A DNA stretch of 64,000 bases from DATCJA01 sp963814955 (GCA_963814955.1 CAWFEX010000006.1:744001-808000), one strand, 5' to 3'; counted from the stretch's first letter, positions 35,302 through 44,030 are shown. A program made the numbers and translations. The notes: a model not told the origin generated them from the letters alone.

Positions 35302-36984
35302 ATGACTAATCAGTCACGTCCTGCCGGGTTCGTTGTCGCCGTGGTCCTGTTCTCTGCGGCCCTCGCGGGCCAGTTAATGGGGCAAACCCCGTCGCTTGCC
35401 CTGACTGGCAAGGTCACCTCGGTTGCAGAAGGCCCGATGGAAGGCGTGCTGGTCGGCGCACGAAAAGCGGGCTCGACCATCGCCACGTGGGTCGTCACCA
35501 ACGCGCAGGGCGATTACCGGTTCCCGCGCGAGAGGATGGAACCTGGCGAATACACGATCCGCGTAAGGGCGGTCGGATACAAGCTGCCGGCGACGTCCGT
35601 CGACGTAGCCGCACACGGTACGAAACTGGATCTTCAGCTCCAGAAATTGACACGGGCGACCGAGCTCGGGATGCAGCTCTCCAACACGGAGTGGCTGATG
35701 AGCGTGCCGAGTACACAGGCCCAGAAGGCGTTCCTGTCCGGGTGCGTCAACTGTCACACGCTGCAGCGCGTCATGTTCTCCCGTTTCGACGCGCAGGAGA
35801 TGGCGCAGGTCGTGCAGCGGATGCGACGGCACACGAACAACTCGTCGCTGCTGCATCCGTGGATGCGTCCAGCGGATGATTTTCCTCATCGCCCGCCGGC
35901 GGAGTCCGAGATCGCCATTGGCAAGTACCTCAGCTCTCTCAACTTGAGCGAGCGAGACACATTCGAGTTCCCGTTGAAGACGCTGCCGCGTCCGAAGGGC
36001 AAGGCGACGGAGGTGATCTACACCGTCTACGAACTTCCGCGGCCCGATGCCTCACCGCACGACACGGTCTTCGACGCGCAGGGGAACCTGTGGTACTCGG
36101 ATTTCAATTCCCAGTTCATCGGGAAGCTGGATCTCAAGACAGGCAAGGTCGTCGACTACGTCGTCCCACAGAGCCGTGGGTTCCAGACGGCGCAGGGCGG
36201 CCTCCAGATCGACGTCGACAAGGAAGGGCGTCTCTACTTCGGCAACATGTTTCAAATGGCGCTTGCCCGGTTCGACCCGAAGACCGAGAAATTCGACGTC
36301 CACAAGCTGCCGATGCCGGAGTCGACGTTCGGCGATGGCCATCTCACGATGATCGACCCCGCGTTTCACCACGTCGACGGGAAACTGTGGGTGAACGTCG
36401 CGTACGACACCGGCACGGCCGGCGGAACCTGGCACGTGGACCTGGCTAACAGCAAGTGGACGCAGGTGAAGTACCCGGACGGCAGCCCGTCAGCCCGCGC
36501 CTACGACGTCGTGGCCACGTCGAAGAACGACATGTACGGCATCGGTCTGACGGTCGACAAGATCTGGATCACCAACGGCAAGACGCTGCAAACGACTTGG
36601 TACGATCTGCCGACGAAAGGGCCAGGCTGCCGGCGCGGACACGTCGACGCGCAGGATCGCCTGTGGTGCGCGGTCTTTCAGGGCAACCGTCTCGCGATGT
36701 TCGATCCGCAGACGAAGAAGATCACCGAGTGGACGATGCCGACCGAGTGGATGCGCCCATACGACGCGCAGGTCGACGACCAGGGCTATCTGTGGACGGC
36801 TGGTATGGACGCCGATCTCGCGGTGCGGATGAATGTCGAAACAGGGGAATTCACCGAGTATCTGCTCCCGCATCGCACGAACGTGCGGCAGATCAACGTG
36901 CAGAAGTCAGGAGCCTTCTCCAGCATGTGGCTGGGCGATCAGCACGGGAACACGATTACACGCGTCGAGCCGATCGCGCCCTGA
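35302..36984 (+). CDS. Secreted carboxypeptidase-regulatory, cytochrome c and beta-propeller fusion
   Basis: The 560-residue secreted protein has a signal peptide (about 8-28), then a carboxypeptidase-regulatory-like beta sandwich (ALTGKVTSVAEGPMEGVLVG, about 35-110). A single heme c site CVNCH (about residue 148) follows in a small cytochrome-like domain. The rest is a long Vgb/NHL-type beta propeller (repeats such as LPRPDASPHDTVFDAQGNLW, then HVDAQDRLWCAVFQGNRL). ATG 35302 has the ribosome site GGAGAG. The combination suggests periplasmic redox or lyase-type activity on a carbohydrate or other organic ligand; the substrate is unknown. Confidence 0.85.
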   Translation: MTNQSRPAGFVVAVVLFSAALAGQLMGQTPSLALTGKVTSVAEGPMEGVLVGARKAGSTIATWVVTNAQGDYRFPRERMEPGEYTIRVRAVGYKLPATSVDVAAHGTKLDLQLQKLTRATELGMQLSNTEWLMSVPSTQAQKAFLSGCVNCHTLQRVMFSRFDAQEMAQVVQRMRRHTNNSSLLHPWMRPADDFPHRPPAESEIAIGKYLSSLNLSERDTFEFPLKTLPRPKGKATEVIYTVYELPRPDASPHDTVFDAQGNLWYSDFNSQFIGKLDLKTGKVVDYVVPQSRGFQTAQGGLQIDVDKEGRLYFGNMFQMALARFDPKTEKFDVHKLPMPESTFGDGHLTMIDPAFHHVDGKLWVNVAYDTGTAGGTWHVDLANSKWTQVKYPDGSPSARAYDVVATSKNDMYGIGLTVDKIWITNGKTLQTTWYDLPTKGPGCRRGHVDAQDRLWCAVFQGNRLAMFDPQTKKITEWTMPTEWMRPYDAQVDDQGYLWTAGMDADLAVRMNVETGEFTEYLLPHRTNVRQINVQKSGAFSSMWLGDQHGNTITRVEPIAP

Positions 36985-37016
36985 CGGCTGACAAGCTGCA
37001 AGTCACAACGGTACGA

Positions 37017-37092
37017 GAACCACGAAGAACACGAAGATCACAACGATTACCAATCCTGAACATACTTTGTGACTTCGTGACCTTCGTGGTTC
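37017..37092. repeat. Long inverted repeat between convergent genes
   Basis: The 11-base arms GAACCACGAAG (37017-37027) and CTTCGTGGTTC (37082-37092) are perfect. Pairing continues imperfectly inside (AACACGAAGATCACAA against TTGTGACTTCGTGAC). It sits between two converging stop codons and could act as a two-way terminator; the sequence type also resembles dispersed intergenic repeats. Confidence 0.6.
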
Positions 37093-37095
37093 CTG

Positions 37096-38142
37096 TCAGC
37101 GCCACCCGAGGCGGATGACTTCGAAGTCCCCCATTGTCAAGCTTCGGAAGGCCGGATTCAGTACGTCGTTGTTCCAGCGGGGATCCATCGTGCCGCTGAT
37201 GTAAAGGTCGCTGCCGTTGTCGGCCACGATCAGGCCATGCGTCTGCATCGCGCGCAGGATGTTCTGCACCTGGGCCGGATATCCAGACAGATCCTTGGAA
37301 GACTTGAGGCGGAGACGTGCACCCATCGGCAGCGCGCCCGGAGTGTTGCCCGCGCGATGTGAAGCGGGCCAGACGTAGCCGTTGGTGCGCCGCACCGTCA
37401 CGCGGAGCGCATGGCGGATCGGGCCGCGCATCGATTCGTCGTACCGGACGAGCCCCGGCAGGATGGCGAGGCCCGCCGCGTCAGCCGACGTCCACCCTTC
37501 AGGCCGGCGCGTGTTTGATGACAAGTCGAATGCGGCGCCCGAGCCGGCCTCCCATCTCCCAAGTGATGTGTTCCACCGCGCCGCGAAAAGCTCGTAGAGC
37601 AGCCATCGATCGCGATCGACGATCAGAAGATGCCGATCGCCGCTTCCGCCTCCACCGGCCACGCCACCTTCGATGACGTTCGGCTGGCTTCTGGCCGTTT
37701 CGGGAATCGGATAGCCCCGTTCGCCGCCGGCTCCTTCGTCGCTCTCACTGCCGTAATCGACAAACGTGACCGCTGTGCGCGGGTGAGCTCCGCCGACACC
37801 GAGATATGGAATCCCGTAGGGAGGAGGACCGAAGTCCGGGTGGGCCGTGCGCGAACGACCCACGAAATCCACATAGGCATCAGACTGTGAGTCCACCGGC
37901 ACTGTCGTAACGTCCTGGTTCCACCAGTTGTCAGGGGGGAATAACCGCCGTCCTCCGAAGTCGTCCACGAGTTGCACGTCATTCGTTGCTGGTCCAGCCT
38001 GCGACGGAGAAGCCGAGGCGTCGGGAACGGCTGAAGGCGTGGTGAGTGCGGTGTCGCCTCCACATCCTCCGGCCAGCATCGAAGCGACGCACAAGACAAT
38101 CAACCGCTGCACGGCCCTGCAAATCGGCAAGAAATGGACCAA
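37096..38142 (-). CDS. Putative lipoprotein of unknown function
   Basis: The 348-residue protein starts at ATG 38142 with a hydrophobic signal (about 13-24) ending in the lipobox LAGGC. A Ser/Pro/Ala linker is followed by a conserved globular domain with FPPDNWWNQDVTTVPVDS, HPDFGPPPYGIPY, DRHLLIVDRDRWLLYELFAA, WTSADAAGLAILPGLVRYDE and THGLIVADNGSDLYISGT. I recall this as a domain found in several bacterial and fungal secreted proteins but cannot give it a function. It is divergent from the FAD oxidase gene. Confidence 0.75.
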   Translation of the reverse strand: MVHFLPICRAVQRLIVLCVASMLAGGCGGDTALTTPSAVPDASASPSQAGPATNDVQLVDDFGGRRLFPPDNWWNQDVTTVPVDSQSDAYVDFVGRSRTAHPDFGPPPYGIPYLGVGGAHPRTAVTFVDYGSESDEGAGGERGYPIPETARSQPNVIEGGVAGGGGSGDRHLLIVDRDRWLLYELFAARWNTSLGRWEAGSGAAFDLSSNTRRPEGWTSADAAGLAILPGLVRYDESMRGPIRHALRVTVRRTNGYVWPASHRAGNTPGALPMGARLRLKSSKDLSGYPAQVQNILRAMQTHGLIVADNGSDLYISGTMDPRWNNDVLNPAFRSLTMGDFEVIRLGWR

Positions 38143-38336
38143 TACAAAGGGCTCTTGCCGCTTCGATGTTCTCTACTGATTGCAGGCGAAGCCGGCGTCT
38201 GGGCCGTCAGGCTTCGAATGTGATCGCCGAATTCCGTTCGACCCTGCGCTTATCACCCTTTCGACCTCGCGTGTTAAAATCCGCGCCCTTCAGCACGTGT
38301 AACAGAGACCGCCGATTCCACCGCCGGAGGGTAACC

Positions 38337-39722
38337 ATGACAGACCAGAGTGTGTCGACGTTCGAGAAAAATCTTCGCGGGCGGCTGATCCGTCCCACTG
38401 ACGCCGACTACGACAGCGCGCGCGCGCTTTATAACGGCATGATCGACAAGCGCCCGCGTTTGATCGCGCGGTGTGTCGACGCCGCCGACGTCATGACGGC
38501 GGTCAACTTCGCGCGCAGCGAGGACTTGCTCCTTGCCATCCGTGGCGGCGGTCACAACGGTCCCGGCCTCGGCAGCTGCGACGACGGCCTCGTCATCGAT
38601 CTGTCTACGTTGAAAGGTGTTCGCGTCGATGCCGAAAAGGGGACCGTGCGCGTGGAGCCCGGATGCACATCAGGAGATGTCGATCATGCGACGCACGCCT
38701 TCGGGCTGGCGGTGCCGTTTGGAATCGTCTCGACGACTGGAGTGGCCGGACTCACGCTCGGCGGCGGCACGGGATATCTCACCCGTCGTCACGGCCTGAC
38801 GATCGACAACCTTCTCGAAGCTGACGTCGTTCTGGCAGATGGAAGCTTCGTGACGGCGAGCAAGTCGCAGAATGCCGATTTGTTTTGGGCAATTCGCGGC
38901 GGCGGCGGCAATTTCGGCGTTGTCACGAGCTTCCTCTTCCAGGCGCATCCGGTGAGCATGGTGTATGCCGGTCCCATCTTCTGGGAAGCGACACATGCCC
39001 GGTCCATCATGCGCACGTACAGCGACTTCATTTCCAGCGCACCCGAGGACCTCGGCATCTTTGTGGGCCTCAAGACAGTTCCGCCGATGGATCCATTCCC
39101 GAAGGACTACTGGGGCAAGCGCGCGTGCGCCATTATTGGCGCCTACAACGGCTCCGCCGCTGACGGAGAGCGGACGATGGCGCCACTGCTCAAGAACCTG
39201 CCGCCGCCCATCTTCAACTGGATGAGCGCAGTGCCATTCCCGGCGATCAACGCGTTGTTCGACCCGTTCTTCCCCAAGGGGCTGCAGTGGTACTGGAAGG
39301 GCGACTACGTGAAAGACCTGCCGGACGAAGCAATCGACACTCATATCGCACAAGCCGGGCAGGCGCCCAGTGACTTGTGTCTCATGCATCTCTACCCGAT
39401 CGACGGAGCGGTTCATCGCGTTGCCCGCGATGCGACCGCGTGGAGTGCGCGCGACGCGAGATGGTCGATGGTGATCGCCGGAATCGATTCAGATCCGAAG
39501 AAGGCAGGAGCGCTGAAGACCTGGGGCCGCGCCTACTGGAAGGCGGTGCACCCGTACAATCTTGCCGGCGCCTATGTGAATTTCATGATGGACGACGAGG
39601 CCGCCGATCGTGTTCAGGCGACGTATGGCGAAAACTATGCGCGCCTGGCGCTCGCAAAGGCGAAATACGATCCGCAGAATCTGTTCCGGGTAAATCAGAA
39701 CATCGTCCCCGCCGCCGTCTGA
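38337..39722 (+). CDS. FAD-linked oxidoreductase with BBE domain
   Basis: This 461-residue berberine-bridge-type flavoprotein starts at ATG 38337 with the ribosome site GGAGG (38325-38329); the longer open frame is not used. It has the FAD_binding_4 domain with the RGGGHNGPGLGSCDDGLVID loop (about 58-80) and GGGGNFGVVTSFLF (about 170-185). The C-terminal BBE segment is YVNFMMDDEAADR with YDPQNLFRVNQN. The usual bicovalent-FAD His is at the GGGHN position; the second ligand (Cys in GxxC loops) is not obvious. There is no signal peptide. Likely a sugar or alcohol oxidase; substrate unknown. Confidence 0.9.
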   Translation: MTDQSVSTFEKNLRGRLIRPTDADYDSARALYNGMIDKRPRLIARCVDAADVMTAVNFARSEDLLLAIRGGGHNGPGLGSCDDGLVIDLSTLKGVRVDAEKGTVRVEPGCTSGDVDHATHAFGLAVPFGIVSTTGVAGLTLGGGTGYLTRRHGLTIDNLLEADVVLADGSFVTASKSQNADLFWAIRGGGGNFGVVTSFLFQAHPVSMVYAGPIFWEATHARSIMRTYSDFISSAPEDLGIFVGLKTVPPMDPFPKDYWGKRACAIIGAYNGSAADGERTMAPLLKNLPPPIFNWMSAVPFPAINALFDPFFPKGLQWYWKGDYVKDLPDEAIDTHIAQAGQAPSDLCLMHLYPIDGAVHRVARDATAWSARDARWSMVIAGIDSDPKKAGALKTWGRAYWKAVHPYNLAGAYVNFMMDDEAADRVQATYGENYARLALAKAKYDPQNLFRVNQNIVPAAV

Positions 39723-39726
39723 AACC

Positions 39727-39777
39727 GTAGGGCGGGCCTTGACGGCCCGCCTGGCGCGGCGTAAAGCCGCGCCCTAC
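39727..39777. repeat. Double GTAG-hairpin element (BIME-like)
   Basis: GTAG, then GGCGGGCC-TTGAC-GGCCCGCC (39731-39751), then GGCGCGGC-GTAAA-GCCGCGCC (39753-39773), then CTAC. The two hairpins have different arms and opposite orientation, each with GTAG at its outer foot. This is the layout of paired REP sequences. It lies between two convergent genes. Confidence 0.75.
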
Positions 39778-39802
39778 GTAGTTGTGAAACCGGTTCGAGT
39801 GT

Positions 39803-41122
39803 CTAGCGCGAATGCAGTGCCGCCGCACCCACCGGTGCCGGGGTAGATGGTGTCCCCGCTTCGGCAAAGGGCCTTTCAGGGTGCATGAATGGTGCGAGCG
39901 CCGCGCCGAGGAGCAGCAATCCGAGCGATCCGGCAAAGGGCAGCACCCAGTTCCCGGTCATGTCTGCCACGAGCCCAAACACCAGCGGCGACAGAATCGC
40001 CGCCAGCGCCGACCCCGAGTTCATGAGCCCGGCAGCTGTCCCTGAATACTTCCCGGCAATGTCCATCGGGATCGACCACATGGGTCCGATGATCATTTCG
40101 GCGAAAAAGAACGCGCCGCCGAGCGCCAACACGATTGCCGTGATATTCGTGGTGAAGAAGATCGGCAGCATGCAGCAAAACGACGCGAGGAACGCGAACA
40201 TGGCAACGTTGCGGCGCGCTTTCTTGAGGTCTCGCGTCCTGTGCAGGATGCGGTCGCTGAGTTCGCCGCCGAAAATGTTACCGATCACCCCGGGGAAATA
40301 CACGGCGGCGGAGAAGAACGCCGACTCGCGCGTGTTGAAGCCGTATTCGTTCTGAAAAAACGACGGCAGCCAACTCAGATAAAGCCAGAGCGTCCAGCCG
40401 TAGCAGAAGTACACGACGGTGACCGGCATCATTCGGCGCACGAGCGGTCCCCACGGGACCTGCGGGCGTTTGACGTGCAACGGCTGACCATTGTTCGGAA
40501 GGGTTGCGAGCAGAGCGGGCGTCATGCTCTTGTGCTCGGCGGGCACGTCGCGGAAATACGAGACCCAGGCGATGACCCACAAAACGCTGATGAGACCGAG
40601 AATCACGAATGAGCCGCGCCATGTCACCAGCGCCATGAGCCACGCGACAAGCGGTGGAGTCGCCACAATGCCGCCGCGCGCAAAGGCATGGGTAATGCCC
40701 TGCGCAAACCCGCGCCGCGACGCAGCCGTCCAGCTCTGCATCGCCCGCGTGGCAACAGGGAATGTCGCGCCTTCGCCCACGCCGAGGAGAACACGCATCG
40801 CGAGCAGGCTCATCAGGCCTCCGGAGAAGCCGGTCAAAATCGTCGCGCCGGCCCAGATCAGGCCGCAGGTGAAAAGCGTCTTGCGCGGCCCGAATCGGTC
40901 GCCCACCCACCCCCCAAACACCTGGAACAAGAGGTACGGGTAACCAAAGACCGAGAAAATCAGGCCGTATTGTGTGGCGCTGAGTGACAACTCCCTCCTG
41001 ATCTCGCCCGCGGCGGTCGCTATGTTCACGCGGTCAACGTACGTGATCAGGTACATCAGACACAAGAGGAACAAAACCAGACCTGTCGGAGTCGGGTTCA
41101 GGAGTCGTTGCCACCACTTCAT
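39803..41122 (-). CDS. MFS transporter, anion:cation symporter type
   Basis: The 439-residue inner-membrane carrier has about twelve hydrophobic segments. The start is ATG 41122, preceded by GGAGG at about 6 bases; the open frame continues 9 codons upstream through a 7-base repeat. Motifs include LCLMYLITYVDRVNIATAA, the MFS loop GGWVGDRFGPRKTL, and RVLLGVGEGATFPVATRA. These are typical of the ACS group (glucarate, hexuronate, phthalate carriers). It is convergent with the BBE oxidase, and both could serve sugar-acid metabolism, which is speculative. Confidence 0.88.
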   Translation of the reverse strand: MKWWQRLLNPTPTGLVLFLLCLMYLITYVDRVNIATAAGEIRRELSLSATQYGLIFSVFGYPYLLFQVFGGWVGDRFGPRKTLFTCGLIWAGATILTGFSGGLMSLLAMRVLLGVGEGATFPVATRAMQSWTAASRRGFAQGITHAFARGGIVATPPLVAWLMALVTWRGSFVILGLISVLWVIAWVSYFRDVPAEHKSMTPALLATLPNNGQPLHVKRPQVPWGPLVRRMMPVTVVYFCYGWTLWLYLSWLPSFFQNEYGFNTRESAFFSAAVYFPGVIGNIFGGELSDRILHRTRDLKKARRNVAMFAFLASFCCMLPIFFTTNITAIVLALGGAFFFAEMIIGPMWSIPMDIAGKYSGTAAGLMNSGSALAAILSPLVFGLVADMTGNWVLPFAGSLGLLLLGAALAPFMHPERPFAEAGTPSTPAPVGAAALHSR

Positions 41123-41136
41123 CGGTGCCTCCAGTA

Positions 41137-41157
41137 GGTCAAAGGTCAAAGGTCAAA
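41137..41157. repeat. 7-bp tandem repeat GGTCAAA x3
   Basis: GGTCAAA occurs three times head to tail at 41137, 41144 and 41151, just upstream of the MFS gene start. No other feature is seen in this spacer. Confidence 0.8.
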
Positions 41158-41183
41158 AGTTGCCCTTGGCCTTTCGCGGTTTC

Positions 41184-41864
41184 CTAGTTCGCCTTGCGGA
41201 AGATGACGAGAAACAGGTCGTTCGGCTGGCTCTGAGCCGACCATTTGGGATTCTGGCTCACCATGGTCAGCCCGGCGGCCTTGACCTCCTGGATCACGAC
41301 ATCCGGTGGGACGCCGTGCCCGATGCGATTCGCCGGAACGCCTGCAGGCACCTCGCTGTTCGGCCGCGGCGGGAAGTCGATGACCGCCAACCGACCCCCG
41401 GGTTTCAATGAGGCTGCCACACTGCGGAGGACGTCGTTGGGCTGAGTGAGGTGGTGATACGCGTCACGGATCAGGATTGCGTCGCAGCAGCCTGCCGGTA
41501 GATTCGTCGACCGCTCCGCGCCTGCAAGGACCGTTACGTTGGTCAGCCCGTCGCGCTTGGTTGTTTCTCGGAGAAATGCGAGCTGCTTCTCACCGATGTC
41601 ACTTGAATACACGCGGCCAGACGGTCCGATCCACTTCGAAAATGCCGTGGTCCACGCGCCGAAGCCGGCTCCCACGTCAGCGATCGTCATTCCGGGCTTG
41701 AGCTCGAGAAGCTCGACGAGCCGCGGCACTTCGATCGCCGCGGTCTTGATCATTGCGTCGGTAAGTCCCTGCTGGCCGCCCTGCGGCGGTGCGGCGACCT
41801 GCTGCGCACTCAGGGAAGTGAATAAGACGATCGCGAACACCGGGACAAGGACGGCCTTGCGCAT
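41184..41864 (-). CDS. Secreted class I SAM-dependent methyltransferase
   Basis: The 226-residue protein starts at ATG 41864 with the ribosome site GAGGAGAT. A signal peptide (MRKAVLVPVFAIVLFTSLSA) precedes a Rossmann methyltransferase with motif I MTIADVGAGFGAWT, motif II RVYSSDIGEKQL, and motif IV DAILIRDAYHHL. An exported methyltransferase is odd because SAM is cytoplasmic. Similar signal-peptide-bearing members are known in several phyla, but their substrate is unclear. It is downstream of the zinc ribbon gene with a short gap. Confidence 0.87.
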   Translation of the reverse strand: MRKAVLVPVFAIVLFTSLSAQQVAAPPQGGQQGLTDAMIKTAAIEVPRLVELLELKPGMTIADVGAGFGAWTTAFSKWIGPSGRVYSSDIGEKQLAFLRETTKRDGLTNVTVLAGAERSTNLPAGCCDAILIRDAYHHLTQPNDVLRSVAASLKPGGRLAVIDFPPRPNSEVPAGVPANRIGHGVPPDVVIQEVKAAGLTMVSQNPKWSAQSQPNDLFLVIFRKAN

Positions 41865-41886
41865 CTGGATCTCCTCGCAGTGAACT

Positions 41887-42339
41887 TTACAGTTTGAATA
41901 AATCGTCGAATGCCTTGCGCGCATCATCGACCCGCGGCGCAGTTGTCTCGCGCTCGACAGTGGTCCGCGGCGCATACAGCGTGCATGAATTTTTGGCGTT
42001 CTTCGGCGTGATTCGCGCGGGCACCACTTGCATGCACTCGAACCGGCTGCCCGGGTCGAATGACGTGCACTGCGAGCAGCTGTGGAGCTCGATGCCGCAG
42101 CGCGGGCATCTGCTGTCCCAGCCTACTTCTGGATCCGCAATCACCGCGCCGCACTGCGAGCAGCGCACGACGGTGCGGAATCCCGGCATATTGATGTTGC
42201 GCGGTTCAACCTGCGAGATCCGTCGCGTGCCGGCGGGAGCTCCAGGTTCGGGCGCCGGCCGTGCGGACGGTGCCTTTTTTTTCTCGCGATCGCGATCGTC
42301 GTCCTGATAGCCGCGTTGTCGATATTTGCGTTCGCTCAT
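41887..42339 (-). CDS. Zinc-ribbon protein of unknown function
   Basis: The 150-residue protein starts at ATG 42339 (the frame opens 11 codons earlier). The N-terminus is charged and disordered (about 1-50). Then CSQCGAV, CPRCG, CSQCTSF and a further cysteine (FECMQ) form two likely zinc-binding knuckles (about 58-105), followed by a Thr/Arg-rich tail with KAFDDLFKL. Cytoplasmic. It lies 22 bases upstream of the methyltransferase start and is divergent from the respiratory locus. Confidence 0.72.
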   Translation of the reverse strand: MSERKYRQRGYQDDDRDREKKKAPSARPAPEPGAPAGTRRISQVEPRNINMPGFRTVVRCSQCGAVIADPEVGWDSRCPRCGIELHSCSQCTSFDPGSRFECMQVVPARITPKNAKNSCTLYAPRTTVERETTAPRVDDARKAFDDLFKL

Positions 42340-42416
42340 GTGGTGTTGCGCGTCGCGCGATTCTACGCCCATCGGCCTCCTTCACGGCAGGCGTTTCGAC
42401 AGGTTGCCGTCGCGGC

Positions 42417-42450
42417 TTGATCCTTTTTTCACAACGTGGTAGAAGTCGAG
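42417..42450 (+). promoter_or_regulatory. Predicted promoter, first copy of a 34-bp direct repeat
   Basis: TTGATC (42417-42422), 17 bases, then TAGAAG (42440-42445). The whole 34-base block recurs at 43159-43192 with one mismatch. It lies 184 bases upstream of the miniature coxB. Matching spacing in both copies supports a functional promoter, but it is a prediction. Confidence 0.5.
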
Positions 42451-42628
42451 TCGTTTACGGGGGATCCCGCCCATCTTGCGCCCTCTGGTGGAGTGACGGC
42501 CAGGCGGGCACCCCGACTGTCAGCATCTGATGCCGCAGATCCACGCAAACGGATGCCGCCGCATGGCATCCGCGACTATTTCAACGGCATCGCGTATCCA
42601 CCGAAAGCAGCTGGCATGGCGTTCGTGA

Positions 42629-43162
42629 ATGCTGTCTGGTAACCCGCTGTTCCCGGAGGAGGCGTCCACTATCGTCTCGGACGTGGACAAGCTGTATTTC
42701 CTCGCCGTCGCCGTGACGGCGTTCTTCGCGCTGCTCGTCGTCATCAGCGTGGTGGTCTTTGCGATCAAACACCGCGAGCGGACCAGCGACCGAGTCGGCG
42801 CGCCGATCTCCGGGTTGATTCCGCTCGAGCTGGGATGGTCCATCGTGCCGTTTTTCAGCTCGATGGCGATCTTCGGCTGGGCGACCGTCGTCTTCTTCGA
42901 TCTCGTGCGGGCGCCGGATCAGACGGTGGAAATCTATGCGACCGGCATCGACCGCGTCATTGTCGAGGAGCCGAACGAATACCAGACGTGGTTGAGCGGA
43001 CGGGCCGGCGGCCTGTCGATACTGACGCCGCGGATGCGGCTGGTTGCCGGGCACGGCCCTGTGATGTCGACGTTTCAGGACCAGGTCAACGAAGAAGGGC
43101 TGATTAGTCTGGTCGAGTACATCAAGTCGCTACCGTCCGGACCGCCCGTTGCGCGAGATTGA
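42629..43162 (+). CDS. Miniature CoxB lacking CuA and heme c domains
   Basis: The 177-residue protein aligns at both ends with the full CoxB at 52304. Both share the N-terminal two-helix anchor: NPLFPEEASTIVSDVDKLYF against FPLFPEQASTLAGDVDNLYF, then PISGLIPLELGWSIVPF. After VEIYA it jumps to VIVEEPNEYQTWLSG, so the CuA cupredoxin with its Cys/His ligands is missing. A second gap removes the CxxCH heme site, leaving VNEEGLISLVEYIKSL. Both deletions keep the reading frame. It precedes actA. It may be a relic or a non-redox scaffold. Confidence 0.85.
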   Translation: MLSGNPLFPEEASTIVSDVDKLYFLAVAVTAFFALLVVISVVVFAIKHRERTSDRVGAPISGLIPLELGWSIVPFFSSMAIFGWATVVFFDLVRAPDQTVEIYATGIDRVIVEEPNEYQTWLSGRAGGLSILTPRMRLVAGHGPVMSTFQDQVNEEGLISLVEYIKSLPSGPPVARD

Positions 43163-43192
43163 TCCTTTTTTCACAATGTGGTAGAAGTCGAG
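43159..43192 (+). promoter_or_regulatory. Predicted promoter of the ACIII operon, second repeat copy
   Basis: TTGATC (43159-43164), 17 bases, then TAGAAG (43182-43187), in a 34-base block repeated from 42417. It overlaps the stop of the miniature coxB and leaves a leader of about 190 bases before actA. A GGCCG...CGGCC hairpin followed by a T run (about 43342-43378) sits in that leader and might attenuate transcription. Confidence 0.5.
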
Positions 43193-43383
43193 AGACGAAC
43201 ACGCAGTAAGGAACGAGCACGCGGTAACGAAGGTCCACTTCCACGCTAGCGCGGAGCGCGGGCAGGCCGTCCGCACCTTCGGTCTCTCACTCGCCAGGGA
43301 AATCCGTTCGGCCGCTCATCCGTCTCTGCTTTAACGAAGGCCGGCATCCGATTTGCGGTCGGCCCTGCTTTTTCAGCGTTCTG

Positions 43384-44030
43384 ATGCAGATCTTCCACCG
43401 TTCGGCGAATACTCTTTCGAAGGTCAGCATTTTCGGCGCGCTCTTCATCGTTGCCGGCCTGATCTGGCTGGCAATGCAGATCAACCGCTCTTCCTACATG
43501 ACCGGCGCGCAGGTCATCCGCGAGCAGCCGATCCAATTCAGCCATCAGCACCACGTGCAGACGATCGGGATCGACTGCCGCTACTGCCACACCTCGGTGG
43601 AGACGGCCGCGTTCGCGGGAATTCCGCCCACCAAGACGTGCATGAACTGCCATTCGCAGATCTGGTCGACGAGCCCGTTTCTCGAGCCGGTCCGCGCGAG
43701 CTTCCGCGACGACCGTCCGCTGCGCTGGCTGCGGGTCCACGATCTGCCCGACTTCGTCTACTTCAACCACAGTGTTCACGTGAAGAACGGCATCGGATGC
43801 GAGACGTGCCACGGGCGCGTCGACCAGATGCCGCTGATGCGGCAGGAGCACACGCTGCAGATGGAATGGTGTCTCGACTGTCATCGCAACCCGGCGCAGT
43901 ACGTCCGGCCGCGAAGTGAGATCTACACCATGGGTTACCGCCCGCAGGCAGCGCAGTCGGTGATCGGGCCACAGCTGATGCGCGAGTACGGAATCACCGG
44001 CAGGACGAGCTGCTCGGCGTGTCATCGGTA

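Noticed and set aside
35006..35305. 99-codon ORF upstream of the cytochrome/propeller gene
   Set aside because: No ribosome site, no domain and odd composition; it spans the likely promoter region.
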